Assembly: GCF_016722785.1 (NCBI RefSeq)
Contig: NZ_JAEQNE010000003.1
Span: 1 to 64,000, forward strand
DNA from: Ramlibacter monticola
GTDB taxonomy: Bacteria > Pseudomonadota > Gammaproteobacteria > Burkholderiales > Burkholderiaceae_C
Direction of reading: 5' to 3'
Length of the DNA stretch: 64,000 nucleotides
The translations under genes were made by a program, and so were the position numbers. Below the pieces are notes generated by a model that did no database searches, was not told the DNA's origin, and saw nothing but the letters and a program-made list of their open reading frames with translations. Shown here in pieces: positions 16,944-25,440 of this stretch (the first letter of the stretch is position 1; every line of letters starts with the position of its first letter).

Positions 16944-17495
16944 GTGCCGGTGTCGATCGCGTCGATCAGGGCGGCAGCGTGCGGCTGGGGGCTGGCGCTT
17001 CTCGCCTTGCCCGTCCCGGCGCAGGTCACCGCCACCCCGGATCCGGTGGGCGACGCGCTGCGCTACCTGCTGCCGCTCGGCGCACTGGGCATCGCCGCCT
17101 ACCGCGACGACATGGAAGGCGTCAAGCAGATGGCGCTGTCGCTGGTCGTGGCGCAGGGCACGACGACCGTCCTGAAGCATGCGGTGAACTCGCCCCGCCC
17201 CGACGGCACCGGGCAGGGCTTTCCTTCCGGGCACACCTCCGCCGCCTTCACGTCCGCCGGCTTCATGCACGAGCGCTACGGGCTCGGCCAGGCCGTTCCC
17301 TTCTACGTGCTCGCCACGGTCACGGCGTGGGAGCGCGTGCACCACGATCATCATTTCACGAAGGACGTGATCGGCGGCGCCGCCATCGGGCTGGGGTCGT
17401 CCTTCTCGTTCACCAGCCCGCTGGCTCCGCAGGACGCGGTGGCCGTGCGCATCCGCAAGGACGGGCTCCGGATCTCCTACTCGCACCCCTGGTGA
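16944..17495 (+). CDS. PAP2-family phosphatase, exported
   Basis: A 183-residue phosphatase of the PAP2/vanadium-haloperoxidase fold. The three active-site motifs are visible as KHAVNSPRPDG, FPSGHTSAAF and ERVHHDHHFTKDVIGG, giving the Lys-Arg, Ser-Gly-His and Arg-His-Asp sets. The N-terminus (GWGLALLALPVPAQ) is a signal peptide or anchor, so it acts on the outer face, probably on lipid or other phosphate esters. The start is a GTG at 16944. It lies between ppk2 and ppx, in the polyphosphate block. Confidence 0.85.
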   Translation: MPVSIASIRAAACGWGLALLALPVPAQVTATPDPVGDALRYLLPLGALGIAAYRDDMEGVKQMALSLVVAQGTTTVLKHAVNSPRPDGTGQGFPSGHTSAAFTSAGFMHERYGLGQAVPFYVLATVTAWERVHHDHHFTKDVIGGAAIGLGSSFSFTSPLAPQDAVAVRIRKDGLRISYSHPW

Positions 17496-17564
17496 ACCGG
17501 GCGCCGGCGCCCCAGGCCGAGCAGCGCGGGTGCTATGCTGCACCGCGTCGTCATCGCCTCGCCC

Positions 17565-19049
17565 ATGGACAACGGGACCCTGCTAGCCTCCATCGACCTG
17601 GGCTCCAACAGCTATCGGCTGGAGATCGGCCGCCTCGAGCACGGGCAGATCCAGCGCGTCGAGTACCTGAAGGAGACCGTGCGCCAGGGCAACGGCCTGG
17701 ACGAGGACGGCAAGCTCACGCCCGCGGCGATGGAACGGGGCTGGCAGTGCCTGGCCCGCTTCGCCGAGCGGCTCGCCGGCTTCCGCCCGCGGCACGTGCG
17801 CGCCGTCGCCACGCAGACCCTGCGTGAAGCCCGCAACCGCAACGAATTCCTGCTGCGCGCCCGCACCCTCCTGGGCTTTCCCATCGACGTGATCGCGGGC
17901 CGCGAGGAAGCGCGCCTGATCTACCAGGGCGTGGTGCACCTGCTGCCGCACTCGGACGAACGCCGGCTGGTGATCGACATCGGCGGCCGCTCCACCGAGA
18001 TGATCCTCGGCCGCCACTTCGAGGGCCAGGTGATGGAAAGCTACCGCGTGGGCAGCGTCGCCTGGTCCGCGCTGTACTTCCCCGAAGGCCAGTTCACCGC
18101 CTCCGCCTTCGACCGCGCGGAGATCGCCGCGCAGGCGGTGCTGGAAGAGGCGCTCGTCCCCTACGCACCGGGCAACTGGGACGTGGCCTACGGCTCCTCC
18201 GGAACGATCGGGGCGGTGTGCGACATCCTCGAGGCCAGCGGCCACCCGCCCGGCGTGCTCACGCGCCGCGGCCTGCAGTGGCTCAAGGAGCAGATGCTGG
18301 ACGCGCGCAGCGCCGACCGCGTGCGGCTGCCCGGCCTGAAGGAGGACCGGCGCCCGGTGATCGGGGGCGGGCTCAGCGTGCTGAACGCCGTGTTCGACCT
18401 GCTGCGCATCGATCGCATGGAGCGCTCGCGCGGCGCGCTGCGTCACGGCGTGCTGTACGACATGCTCGATCGCGAGCACCTCGCCACCGACGTGCGCAAC
18501 GCCACCGTGCAGCGGCTCGCGCTGAAGCTCGGCGTGGACGCGGCGCAGGCCCAGCGCGTGGCGGGTGCGGCGACGCACTTCCTGCGGCAGCTGTGCGGCG
18601 GGGAGCCGCCCAAGCTGCTGGAGCGGCACGTGGCCAAGCTCGAATGGGCGGCGCGGCTGCACGAGATCGGCACCGCGATCTCGCACAGCGACTACCACAA
18701 GCACGGCGCCTACATCATCGACAACGCGGATGCGCCCGGCTTCGCCGAGCCCGAACTGCACCGACTGGGCGTGATGGTGCTGGGGCAGCGCGGCAAGCTG
18801 CGCAAGCTCGAGTCCGAGCTGGGCGACGGGCAGCTGGTGCAGCACCTCCTCTGCCTGCGGCTGGCGGTGATCCTCTGCCACGCGCGCCGCGACCCGCAGC
18901 TCGATGGACTGCGGCTGACGGCGCGCGGCCGCGGCTTCCGCCTCGAAGTGCCGCGGGCCTGGGCCGCGGCCTTTCCGCAATCGACCTGGCTGCTGCGCGA
19001 GGAAGAGGCGGCCTGGCAGAAGACGGACTGGAGCTTCACGCTGGCGTGA
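17565..19049 (+). CDS. ppx: Exopolyphosphatase / Ppx-GppA family phosphatase
   Basis: A 494-residue two-part protein. The sugar-kinase-fold phosphatase (ASIDLGSNSYRLEIG phosphate loop; VIDIGGRSTEMILG; YGSSGTIGAVCDIL) is followed by an HD-like helical C-terminus (WAARLHEIGTAISHSDYHKHGAYIIDNAD). The length fits Ppx, which removes terminal phosphate from polyphosphate; GppA activity on pppGpp cannot be excluded. An upstream ATG at 17535 is possible but the conserved region starts after 17565. Neighbouring PPK1 and PPK2 make the polyphosphate role most likely. Confidence 0.93.
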   Translation: MDNGTLLASIDLGSNSYRLEIGRLEHGQIQRVEYLKETVRQGNGLDEDGKLTPAAMERGWQCLARFAERLAGFRPRHVRAVATQTLREARNRNEFLLRARTLLGFPIDVIAGREEARLIYQGVVHLLPHSDERRLVIDIGGRSTEMILGRHFEGQVMESYRVGSVAWSALYFPEGQFTASAFDRAEIAAQAVLEEALVPYAPGNWDVAYGSSGTIGAVCDILEASGHPPGVLTRRGLQWLKEQMLDARSADRVRLPGLKEDRRPVIGGGLSVLNAVFDLLRIDRMERSRGALRHGVLYDMLDREHLATDVRNATVQRLALKLGVDAAQAQRVAGAATHFLRQLCGGEPPKLLERHVAKLEWAARLHEIGTAISHSDYHKHGAYIIDNADAPGFAEPELHRLGVMVLGQRGKLRKLESELGDGQLVQHLLCLRLAVILCHARRDPQLDGLRLTARGRGFRLEVPRAWAAAFPQSTWLLREEEAAWQKTDWSFTLA

Positions 19050-19117
19050 GCCCGGGCCCTTGCCGGAAACGGTATGCGCTGTTTAAACTGATTCCCTGTC
19101 CACGGAGGGTCTCGTCC

Positions 19118-19516
19118 ATGCCAGCAGCGAAGAAGGCCGCCTTCAAGCGGGTGGTGGCGAAGCGCGCGGCCGCGCCTGTCGCCCGTGCACCCAAGGCTCC
19201 GGCGGCGAAAACCGCGCCCGCCGCCGAGGCGATCGCGACGGCGAAGGTGCCGGAAGCGGCGAAGCCCGCAAGGCCCGGGAAGTCCGAGAAGCCGAAGAAG
19301 CTCAAGCTCGTTCGCGACAGCTTCACCATTCCGAAGGCGGAATACGCGGCGCTCGACGAACTGAAGCTGCGCTCCGAGAAGCTGGGGCAGCCGGCGAAGA
19401 AGAGCGAAGTCCTGCGCGCGGGCATCATGGCGCTCGCGGCGATGAAGGATGAAGCGCTGCTCGCCAGCCTGTCGGCCGTGCCGCGGATGAAGACCGGCAG
19501 GCCGGCGAAGGCTTAG
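19118..19516 (+). CDS. Histone-H1-like tail plus ribbon-helix-helix-like protein
   Basis: A 132-residue basic protein. Residues 1-65 are Lys/Ala/Pro repeats of histone-H1 type (AAKKAAFKRVVAKRAAAPVARAPKAP). Residues 66-115 (RDSFTIPKAEYAALDELKLRSEKLGQPAKKSEVLRAGIMALAAM) have the strand-helix-helix pattern of a ribbon-helix-helix DNA-binding unit. The end is RMKTGRPAKA. It probably binds DNA, or polyphosphate through its lysines. A hairpin (19514-19531) joins its stop codon to the stop of the convergent sixA gene. Confidence 0.75.
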   Translation: MPAAKKAAFKRVVAKRAAAPVARAPKAPAAKTAPAAEAIATAKVPEAAKPARPGKSEKPKKLKLVRDSFTIPKAEYAALDELKLRSEKLGQPAKKSEVLRAGIMALAAMKDEALLASLSAVPRMKTGRPAKA

Positions 19517-19531
19517 GAGCCTGGGCTCCTA
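19514..19531. other. Hairpin joining two convergent stop codons
   Basis: TAGGAGCC and GGCTCCTA form a perfect 8-bp stem with a 2-base loop. The left arm begins with the TAG stop of the RHH-like gene, and the right arm ends with the CTA that is the sixA stop on the other strand. It has no T-run, so termination is uncertain. Confidence 0.5.
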
Positions 19532-19993
19532 GGAGGCGAGCTCGGGCGGAAGCATCGCCCACACCACGATCTCCTGCCCGTCCTCGCGCTCGCGCGCGCG
19601 CAGCCACCACACGCCTGCCTTGCGCAGCGCGCACTCGCCGCTTTCCATGCGCAGCAGCCGCGCGACGACCTGCCCCAGCACCGGCTGGTGCCCGACGATC
19701 ATCACCGGCTGCTTCGCCGACGGCCACTGCGCGGCGTCCAGCAGGTCCTGCGCCTTCGCACCGGGCTGCAGCGCCTCGCGGACCTGGTACTTGCGGCCCA
19801 GGGCGTCCGCGGTCTGCACGCAGCGCACCGCGGGGCTGGACAGGACCAGCGTGTCATCCGGCAGCTCGCGCTTCAGGCAGGCGCCGACCTTCGCCGCCTG
19901 CTTCTCGCCGCGCTTCGTCAGTGCGCGCTTCAGGTCCGGCAGGCCGTCGCGTTCGTCTTCGGCTTCGGCGTGCCGCCAGAGGATCAGGTCCAT
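19529..19993 (-). CDS. sixA: Phosphohistidine phosphatase SixA
   Basis: A 154-residue histidine-phosphatase superfamily protein. The RHG-like catalytic motif is LILWRHAEAEDERDGLPDLKRALTKRG, and the second active-site histidine is in MIVGHQPVLGQVV. SixA removes phosphate from phosphohistidine, for example on phosphotransfer domains. Its ATG overlaps the end of ppk1 by 10 bases, so the two are co-translated. PPK1 works through a phosphohistidine intermediate, which makes the pairing notable, but a direct functional link is only inference. Confidence 0.93.
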   Translation of the reverse strand: MDLILWRHAEAEDERDGLPDLKRALTKRGEKQAAKVGACLKRELPDDTLVLSSPAVRCVQTADALGRKYQVREALQPGAKAQDLLDAAQWPSAKQPVMIVGHQPVLGQVVARLLRMESGECALRKAGVWWLRAREREDGQEIVVWAMLPPELAS

Positions 19994-22077
19994 GTGCGCA
20001 CCTCCTGTTCGTTCACCGCACCGAAGCGCTCCATGAGCACGGCCTGGGCGCCGCGAAGTTTCGGATCCTCGGCGCCCTTGACTCGCCGGTAGCTTCCATC
20101 CGGCTGCAGGTCCCAGGCATCGCGGTGGTCCTCGAGGTAGATCTCGAGACACTCCTCCACGATGCGCTTGCGCAGCGCCGGGTCCTTCACGGGCCAGGCG
20201 AGCTCGACCCGCCGCAGCATGTTGCGGTTCATCCAGTCGGCGCTGGAGAGATACAGCTCCTCCTCGTCGCCGGCGCGGAAGTAGAACACGCGCGAGTGCT
20301 CGAGGAAGCGGCCGACGACGGAGCGCACGCGGATGTTGTCCGTCAGGCCCGGCACCTGCGCCGGCAGCATGCAGGCGCCTCGCACGATGAGGTCGATCTT
20401 CGCGCCCCGCCGGCCGGCCTTCACCAGCGCGCCGATCAGCGGCTCGTCGGTCAGCGCGTTCATCTTCAGCTGGATGCGTGCGGGCAGCCCCGCACCCGCG
20501 GCGGCCGCGACGGTCTCCACCTGCTCGACCAGCTTCTTCTGCAGCTGGAAGGGCGCCAGCCAGACGTGGTTCAGCTTCGGCAGCTTGCTCTGCGCCGCGA
20601 GGTGGACGAACACCTGCTCCACATCCGAGGTCAGCAGGGGATCGGCCGTCAGGTGGCTCAGGTCCGTGTACACGCGCGCCGTGCGCGGGTTGTAGTTGCC
20701 CGTGGACAGGTGCGCATAGCGGACCAGCGCGCCGTTCTCGCGCCGGGTGACCAGCAGCATCTTGGCGTGCGTCTTCAGGCCGACCACGCCGTACACCACC
20801 TGGGCGCCGACCGCCTCCAGCCCCTCCGCCCAGTTGATGTTGGCCTCCTCGTCGAAGCGCGCCTTGAGCTCCACCACGGCCGTGACTTCCTTGCCGCGCC
20901 GCACCGCTTCGCGCAGCAGGTCCAGCATCTCGTCGTCGGCGCCGGTGCGGTACATGGTCTGCTTGATGGCCAGCACCTGCGGGTCGAGCACGCTCGCGCG
21001 CAGGAAGTCGAGCACGCCGTCGAAGCTCTCGAAGGGCTGGTGGATCAGGACGTCCTGCTTCTGCAACTGCTCGAAGACCGGGCGGCCGGGGACCAGCTGG
21101 CGCGGGTAGGAGGGCCGGTAGGCCGGGAACAGCAGCTGCGGCGCATCGACCAGGTCGATCATCTGCTGCAGGCGCACCAGGTTCACCGGGCCGTGCACGC
21201 GGTACAGCGCCTGCTCCGGCAGGCCGAACTGCTTGACCAGGAAGTTCGAGAGGTATTCCGAGCACCCGGCCGAGACCTCCAGCCGCACGGCCTGGCCGTA
21301 ATGCCGCTGCTGCAGGCCGAGGCGCAGCGAGGTGCGCAGGTTGCGCACTTCCTCCTCTCCGACGGCGAGGTCCGAGTGCCGCGTCACGCGGAACTGGGAG
21401 AACTGACCCACCTCGCGGCCGGGAAAGAGCAGGTCGAGATGGGCCCGGATCACGCTCGACAGCGACACCAGCAGCCTGCGCTTGCCCGCCACCTTGGCCG
21501 GCATCGGGATCAGGCGGGGCAGCACGCGCGGCACCTTGACGATGCCGATCTCGTTCTCGCGCCCGAAGGCGTCCTGCCCGCCCAGGCGAACGATGAAGTT
21601 GAGCGACTTGTTGGCGACCTGCGGGAAGGGATGCGCCGGGTCCAGCCCCACCGGCACCAGCAGTGGCCGCACCTCGCGCTCGAAGTACTCGTGCACCCAC
21701 TCCTTCTGCGCCGCGTTGCGGTCGCCGTGGGACACGATCTCGATGCCTTCGCGGGCGAAGGCGGGCATCAGGTCGTCGTTGTAGAGGGCGTACTGGCGCT
21801 CCACCAGGCGGTGCGCGGCGAGCGAGATCTGTTCGAAGCTGCGCGCCGTGTAGAGGCCCTCGTGCTCGCCGGCGAGCGCCGCGCTCACGTGCTCGGCCAC
21901 GCGCACCTCGAAGAACTCGTCGAGGTTGGAGGAAACGATGGTGAGAAAGCGCAGGCGCTCCAGCAGCGGCACGGAGCTGCGCTGGGCCCAGTCCAGCACC
22001 CGCTCGTTGAAGGCCAGGATGCTGTGGTCACGGTCGAGGAAACGGAGTTCCGTCACGTCGGCGGCGGCGTCGCACAT
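19984..22077 (-). CDS. ppk1: Polyphosphate kinase PPK1
   Basis: A 697-residue PPK1, close to the usual ~690. It opens with FLDRDHSILAFNERVLDWAQ. KTHAKMLLVTRRENG and RYAHLSTGNYNPRTARVYTDL contain the catalytic histidine region, and QLKMNALTDEPLIGALVKAGRRGAKIDLIVRGACML lies in the C-terminal PLD-like domains. It makes polyphosphate from ATP. The start at 22077 is an ATG; a longer frame to 22134 would need a TTG. A Pho-box-like repeat lies about 50 bp upstream. It forms an operon with sixA. Confidence 0.96.
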   Translation of the reverse strand: MCDAAADVTELRFLDRDHSILAFNERVLDWAQRSSVPLLERLRFLTIVSSNLDEFFEVRVAEHVSAALAGEHEGLYTARSFEQISLAAHRLVERQYALYNDDLMPAFAREGIEIVSHGDRNAAQKEWVHEYFEREVRPLLVPVGLDPAHPFPQVANKSLNFIVRLGGQDAFGRENEIGIVKVPRVLPRLIPMPAKVAGKRRLLVSLSSVIRAHLDLLFPGREVGQFSQFRVTRHSDLAVGEEEVRNLRTSLRLGLQQRHYGQAVRLEVSAGCSEYLSNFLVKQFGLPEQALYRVHGPVNLVRLQQMIDLVDAPQLLFPAYRPSYPRQLVPGRPVFEQLQKQDVLIHQPFESFDGVLDFLRASVLDPQVLAIKQTMYRTGADDEMLDLLREAVRRGKEVTAVVELKARFDEEANINWAEGLEAVGAQVVYGVVGLKTHAKMLLVTRRENGALVRYAHLSTGNYNPRTARVYTDLSHLTADPLLTSDVEQVFVHLAAQSKLPKLNHVWLAPFQLQKKLVEQVETVAAAAGAGLPARIQLKMNALTDEPLIGALVKAGRRGAKIDLIVRGACMLPAQVPGLTDNIRVRSVVGRFLEHSRVFYFRAGDEEELYLSSADWMNRNMLRRVELAWPVKDPALRKRIVEECLEIYLEDHRDAWDLQPDGSYRRVKGAEDPKLRGAQAVLMERFGAVNEQEVRTWT

Positions 22078-22127
22078 GGTTTCGATGTCGGAATGATGAC
22101 GCGAGCGTGGCAGTGTCGGGGACTCTT

Positions 22128-22145
22128 GTGACAATGGCGTGACGG
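22128..22145 (-). promoter_or_regulatory. Candidate Pho box between ppk1 and the CYTH-CHAD gene
   Basis: On the minus strand the sequence reads CCGTCAC-GCCA-TTGTCAC, two 7-mers with an 11-bp period. PhoB sites are two CTGTCAT/C-like 7-mers separated by 4 bp. It sits in the divergent intergenic region, about 50 bp upstream of the ppk1 ATG and 85 bp before the CYTH-CHAD gene. PhoB control of ppk1 is known in other bacteria. The match is good but short. Confidence 0.45.
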
Positions 22146-22229
22146 GCCCGCCGAACGGCTGGGCGCAGGAGCCGTGCAGCGCCTGGCTCCCTGGCTTAAG
22201 CTGCGGGCCCCCATCGCGGAAATGCGCGC

Positions 22230-23696
22230 ATGCCGGAATTCGAGTTGAAGTTCCAGGTGCCCTCCGGGCGTGTCGATGCGGTCGCCGCCGCCGTCCGGCG
22301 CGGCGCCGTGGAAGAGCAGCGCCTGCAGGCGCGCTATTTCGACACCGGCGAGCAGGCGCTGGCCGCGAAGCGCATCGCCTTGCGCCTGCGCAAGGAAGGC
22401 CGGCGGTGGGTGCAGACCGCGAAGGCGCCCGGCGCGCACGCCTTCGAACGGCTGGAACACGAAGTCCCGCTTCCGACCGGCGCGGCGCCGCAGCTCGATC
22501 TCGCGCGCCACGCGGGCGAGCCGGTGGGCGACTGCCTGCGCGAAGCGCTGGGGGACGACCCGGCCGTGCTCGAGTGCTATCTCGAAACCGACATCACGCG
22601 CCTGTCGCGGACTGTCACCGCGGGGGGCAGCTCGGTCGAGATCGCGCTGGACCGGGGCGAGCTGCGCGCGCATGGCCGCGTGCAGCGGGTGCAGGAGATC
22701 GAGTTCGAGCTGAAGGAGGGCAGCGCAGCCGCCCTGGTGGAACTCGCCGGGCGCTGGTGCGAGAAGCACGGCCTGTGGCTGGATCCCCTGTCCAAGTCCG
22801 ACGCGGGGCGGCGGCTGGCGCAAGGCGAGACGCAGCCGCCTGCGGTCCGCCCGGAACCGCCGAAGTTGCAGCAGCGCACGGGAACCGGCTTCGCCGGCGC
22901 GCTGTTGCGCGCCGGCTTGCAGCAGGCGCTGGGCAACGCGCGCGAGTTCGGCGCCGGCGCCGGGTCCGACGAGCACGTCCACCAGTTGCGCGTGGGCCTG
23001 CGCCGGGTGCGCACGGTGCTGCGCGAGCTCGACGCACTCGGCGACCTGGCGAGCGTGCAGGAACAGGTGGGTCCGGCGCTCGACGCGCTATTCCAGGTGC
23101 TGGGGCAGCATCGCGACCGCGCGACGCTGGTGCCCGCGCTGGAGCGCGAAGTGCTGGCCGCGGGCGGTCCGCCGCTCGCCTGGCGGCCCGCGCTGCCCGA
23201 CCTCGGGGCCGCGGTGCGGGCCGCGCCGGTGCAGGCGGCCTGGCTGCAGCTGCTGGCGGCGGCGCACCGCCTCGAACAGGCGCCGCAAGAGGGCGCCCCG
23301 CCGCTCGCGACCACGCGCCGGCTGGTGCGCAAGCGCCTGCGCAAGCTGCACGCGCGCGTGCTGCAGGAGGGCGTCCGCTTCGAGACGCTGGACGAGCCCG
23401 CGCGGCACTCGGTCCGCAAGCGCCTCAAGCGGCTGCGTTACCTCGCCGAGCTGTCGCAGGCGCTGTTCCCCGATCGTGCCGTCGACTCTTTCGTGGGCGA
23501 GCTCAAGGCGCTGCAGGATGCGTTGGGGCTCTACCAGGACGAAGTCGTCGGCGGCGAGCTGATGCGCGAGCACGCGGCCGAGGAGCCGGCCGCGTGGTTC
23601 GCGGTCGGCTGGCTCGCGGGGCGCGAGCCCCTGCTCGCGAAGCAGTGCGCGCGGGCCTGCCGCCGCCTGAAGAAGGTGGACGTGTTCTGGGACTAG
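22230..23696 (+). CDS. CYTH-CHAD domain protein (inorganic triphosphatase-like)
   Basis: A 488-residue fusion. The CYTH domain (about 1-200) starts MPEFELKF with the ExExK motif at residues 3-7 and continues with basic and acidic tunnel residues (RIALRLRKEGRRWVQTAKAPG, DPAVLECYLETDITR, VEIALDRGELRAHG, EIEFELKEG). The CHAD domain (about 225-488) is rich in His, Arg and Lys (DEHVHQLRVGLRRVRTVLREL, RKRLKRLRYLAELSQALFP). CYTH enzymes cleave tripolyphosphate; CHAD domains bind polyphosphate. It is divergent from ppk1. The stop shares CTAG with the convergent HD gene. Confidence 0.92.
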   Translation: MPEFELKFQVPSGRVDAVAAAVRRGAVEEQRLQARYFDTGEQALAAKRIALRLRKEGRRWVQTAKAPGAHAFERLEHEVPLPTGAAPQLDLARHAGEPVGDCLREALGDDPAVLECYLETDITRLSRTVTAGGSSVEIALDRGELRAHGRVQRVQEIEFELKEGSAAALVELAGRWCEKHGLWLDPLSKSDAGRRLAQGETQPPAVRPEPPKLQQRTGTGFAGALLRAGLQQALGNAREFGAGAGSDEHVHQLRVGLRRVRTVLRELDALGDLASVQEQVGPALDALFQVLGQHRDRATLVPALEREVLAAGGPPLAWRPALPDLGAAVRAAPVQAAWLQLLAAAHRLEQAPQEGAPPLATTRRLVRKRLRKLHARVLQEGVRFETLDEPARHSVRKRLKRLRYLAELSQALFPDRAVDSFVGELKALQDALGLYQDEVVGGELMREHAAEEPAAWFAVGWLAGREPLLAKQCARACRRLKKVDVFWD

Positions 23697-24256
23697 GCGG
23701 CCAGCACTTCGGGTTCGTACACCGCCACGCGCTGCAGCACCCGCCGGTAGTGGTCCCATCCCGGCGTGCGCCGCGTCGGGCTCCTGGCCTGGTCGTCCCA
23801 TTGCCGCAGCGCCACCGCGTCCATCGCATGCGGCTCGCGCAGGAACAGCTCGATCTCGCGCGTCCGCAGCGGCCCGCCCTGCAGTTCGAGGCTGCGCTTC
23901 GAGGCCGATGAAAGCCGGTCCCAGTAGCTCGCGCTGAGGGCGCACAGGTAGCGCTTGGCCCTCACGTGCAGCAGGATCGGATCGAGCACGGCCCGCGGGA
24001 ACACGTTGCGCAGGAACGGCTGCACCCGGAATTCGTGCAGGTCGTCGAAGGCAGCCTCGTCCCGGGCAGCCGGCTGCAGCAGGTGGCCGAGATCGTGCAA
24101 TAGCGCCGCCGCCACGAGTTGCGGCCCGGCGCCTGCCTGCTCGGCCAGCTGCGCGCACTGCAGCGCATGCTGCTCCTGGCTGATGTTCTTGATGCCGTCG
24201 CGGACGGCACCTTCGGTGCGGTAGAGGCGGATGATCTGGTCGACCGTGAGAGGCAT
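23693..24256 (-). CDS. HD domain phosphohydrolase-like protein
   Basis: A 187-residue HD-superfamily protein. Metal ligands are H30 (QEQHALQCAQLAEQ), H54-D55 (AAALLHDLGHLL) and a downstream HVRAKRYLCALS stretch with the third-histidine pattern. It resembles HD proteins found in phosphonate-degradation operons (PhnZ-like), though the only nearby phosphorus genes here are for polyphosphate. It may be an oxygenase or phosphohydrolase; the sequence alone does not decide. Its stop codon overlaps that of CYTH-CHAD in a shared CTAG. Confidence 0.8.
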   Translation of the reverse strand: MPLTVDQIIRLYRTEGAVRDGIKNISQEQHALQCAQLAEQAGAGPQLVAAALLHDLGHLLQPAARDEAAFDDLHEFRVQPFLRNVFPRAVLDPILLHVRAKRYLCALSASYWDRLSSASKRSLELQGGPLRTREIELFLREPHAMDAVALRQWDDQARSPTRRTPGWDHYRRVLQRVAVYEPEVLAA

Positions 24257-24433
24257 GAGAGGCTTCCTGGACTTTGCCTGCCATGGTGCAACGCGAGTGT
24301 GACGGGACGATGGCAGGGCACGCCCGGGCGAACTTCGGTTTTTCCTGAGTGATCTGCAGCAACACGCTGCTTTTTTCTTTGGTCCCGCGCGCGTATCTTG
24401 GGCCTCCTGACTCATTGCCACAAGGAGACACAC

Positions 24434-25393
24434 ATGAGAAAGACCCTGGCTCTCTTCGCCATCGTCCTCAGCCTGGGGATGACGCTGGCCCTCGACGCCG
24501 AGGCGAAGCGCCTGGGCGGCGGCCGCTCGGCGGGCATGCAGCGGCAAGGCGTGACCGCGCCCGCCAACAACGCCACTCCCGCGACCACGCCGGGCGCCCC
24601 CGGCCAGGCCGCGCCGGTCGCCGGCGCGCCCGCGGCGGCGGCCATGCCCGGTGCGGCTGCGGCAGCGACCGCGAAGCGCAGCTGGCTCGGACCGGTGGCG
24701 GGTCTCGCGGCCGGCCTCGGCATCGCTGCGCTGGCCTCGCACTTCGGCTTCGGCGAGGGGCTGGCCAACATGCTCACCATTGCGCTGCTGGTGATGGCAG
24801 TGGTGTTCGTCTTCCGGTTCGTGATGCGCAAGCGCGCGGCCAGCCAGGGCGGGGCCCTCGCCGGCGCCGGCGCGACCGGCAACAGCGGTGGCGTGTTCCG
24901 GCAGCCGCAGGCCCAGGATGTCGCCTACCGCAACGTCCAGGCGGCGACGCAGCGTCCGGGCGGTTCGCTGATCGGCTCCAGCCTCGCCGGGGCGGCTGCG
25001 ACGACGGGCGTCGGCAACATCCCCGCCGGCTTCGACGTCGCGGCGTTCGAGCGTACCGCGCGTGACCAGTTCACGGCGCTGCAAGCCGCCAACGACGCGA
25101 AGGACCTGGACCGCCTGCGCGACTACCTGTCGCCGGAGATGTTCGACGTGGTGCGCTCCGAGATCGCCGAGCGCGGCGATGCGCCGCAGAAGACCGAGGT
25201 GTTCGGCCTGAACGCGCAGGTGCTCGACGTGGCGGAGGACGCCGATCGCTACGTGGTCAGCGTGCGCTTCACCGGCAGCGTGCGCGAGCAGGCCGGCGCG
25301 GTGCCCGAGGATCTCGACGAGGTCTGGCACCTGACGAAGCCGAAGGCGGGCTTCGGCGGCTGGATGATCGCGGGGATCCAGCAGGCCGCGTAG
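24434..25393 (+). CDS. Tim44-like domain protein, membrane anchored
   Basis: A 319-residue protein with a signal peptide (KTLALFAIVLSLGMTLALDAEA), then a low-complexity Ala/Pro linker. Next come two hydrophobic segments (WLGPVAGLAAGLGIAALASHFGFG and MLTIALLVMAVVFVFRFVM) and a C-terminal Tim44-like/NTF2-fold domain (FERTARDQFTALQAANDAKDLDRLRDYLSPEMFDVVRSEI to the end). This layout is common in Burkholderiales; the role is unclear, perhaps protein binding at the inner membrane. AAGGAG precedes the start. Confidence 0.85.
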   Translation: MRKTLALFAIVLSLGMTLALDAEAKRLGGGRSAGMQRQGVTAPANNATPATTPGAPGQAAPVAGAPAAAAMPGAAAAATAKRSWLGPVAGLAAGLGIAALASHFGFGEGLANMLTIALLVMAVVFVFRFVMRKRAASQGGALAGAGATGNSGGVFRQPQAQDVAYRNVQAATQRPGGSLIGSSLAGAAATTGVGNIPAGFDVAAFERTARDQFTALQAANDAKDLDRLRDYLSPEMFDVVRSEIAERGDAPQKTEVFGLNAQVLDVAEDADRYVVSVRFTGSVREQAGAVPEDLDEVWHLTKPKAGFGGWMIAGIQQAA

Positions 25394-25440
25394 GAAACGG
25401 CCGAAAATGGGGGGAGGGGCGACGCACGAGGAGAAATTCC

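Noticed and set aside
19529-21700. 723-codon frame overlapping sixA and ppk1
   Set aside because: The N-terminal two-thirds is an off-frame shadow of ppk1; only the last 154 codons (SixA) are real.
24349-25440. yybP-ykoY (manganese) riboswitch upstream of terC
   Set aside because: Only 47 bp separates terC from the previous gene, too little for the aptamer, and no matching stems are seen.
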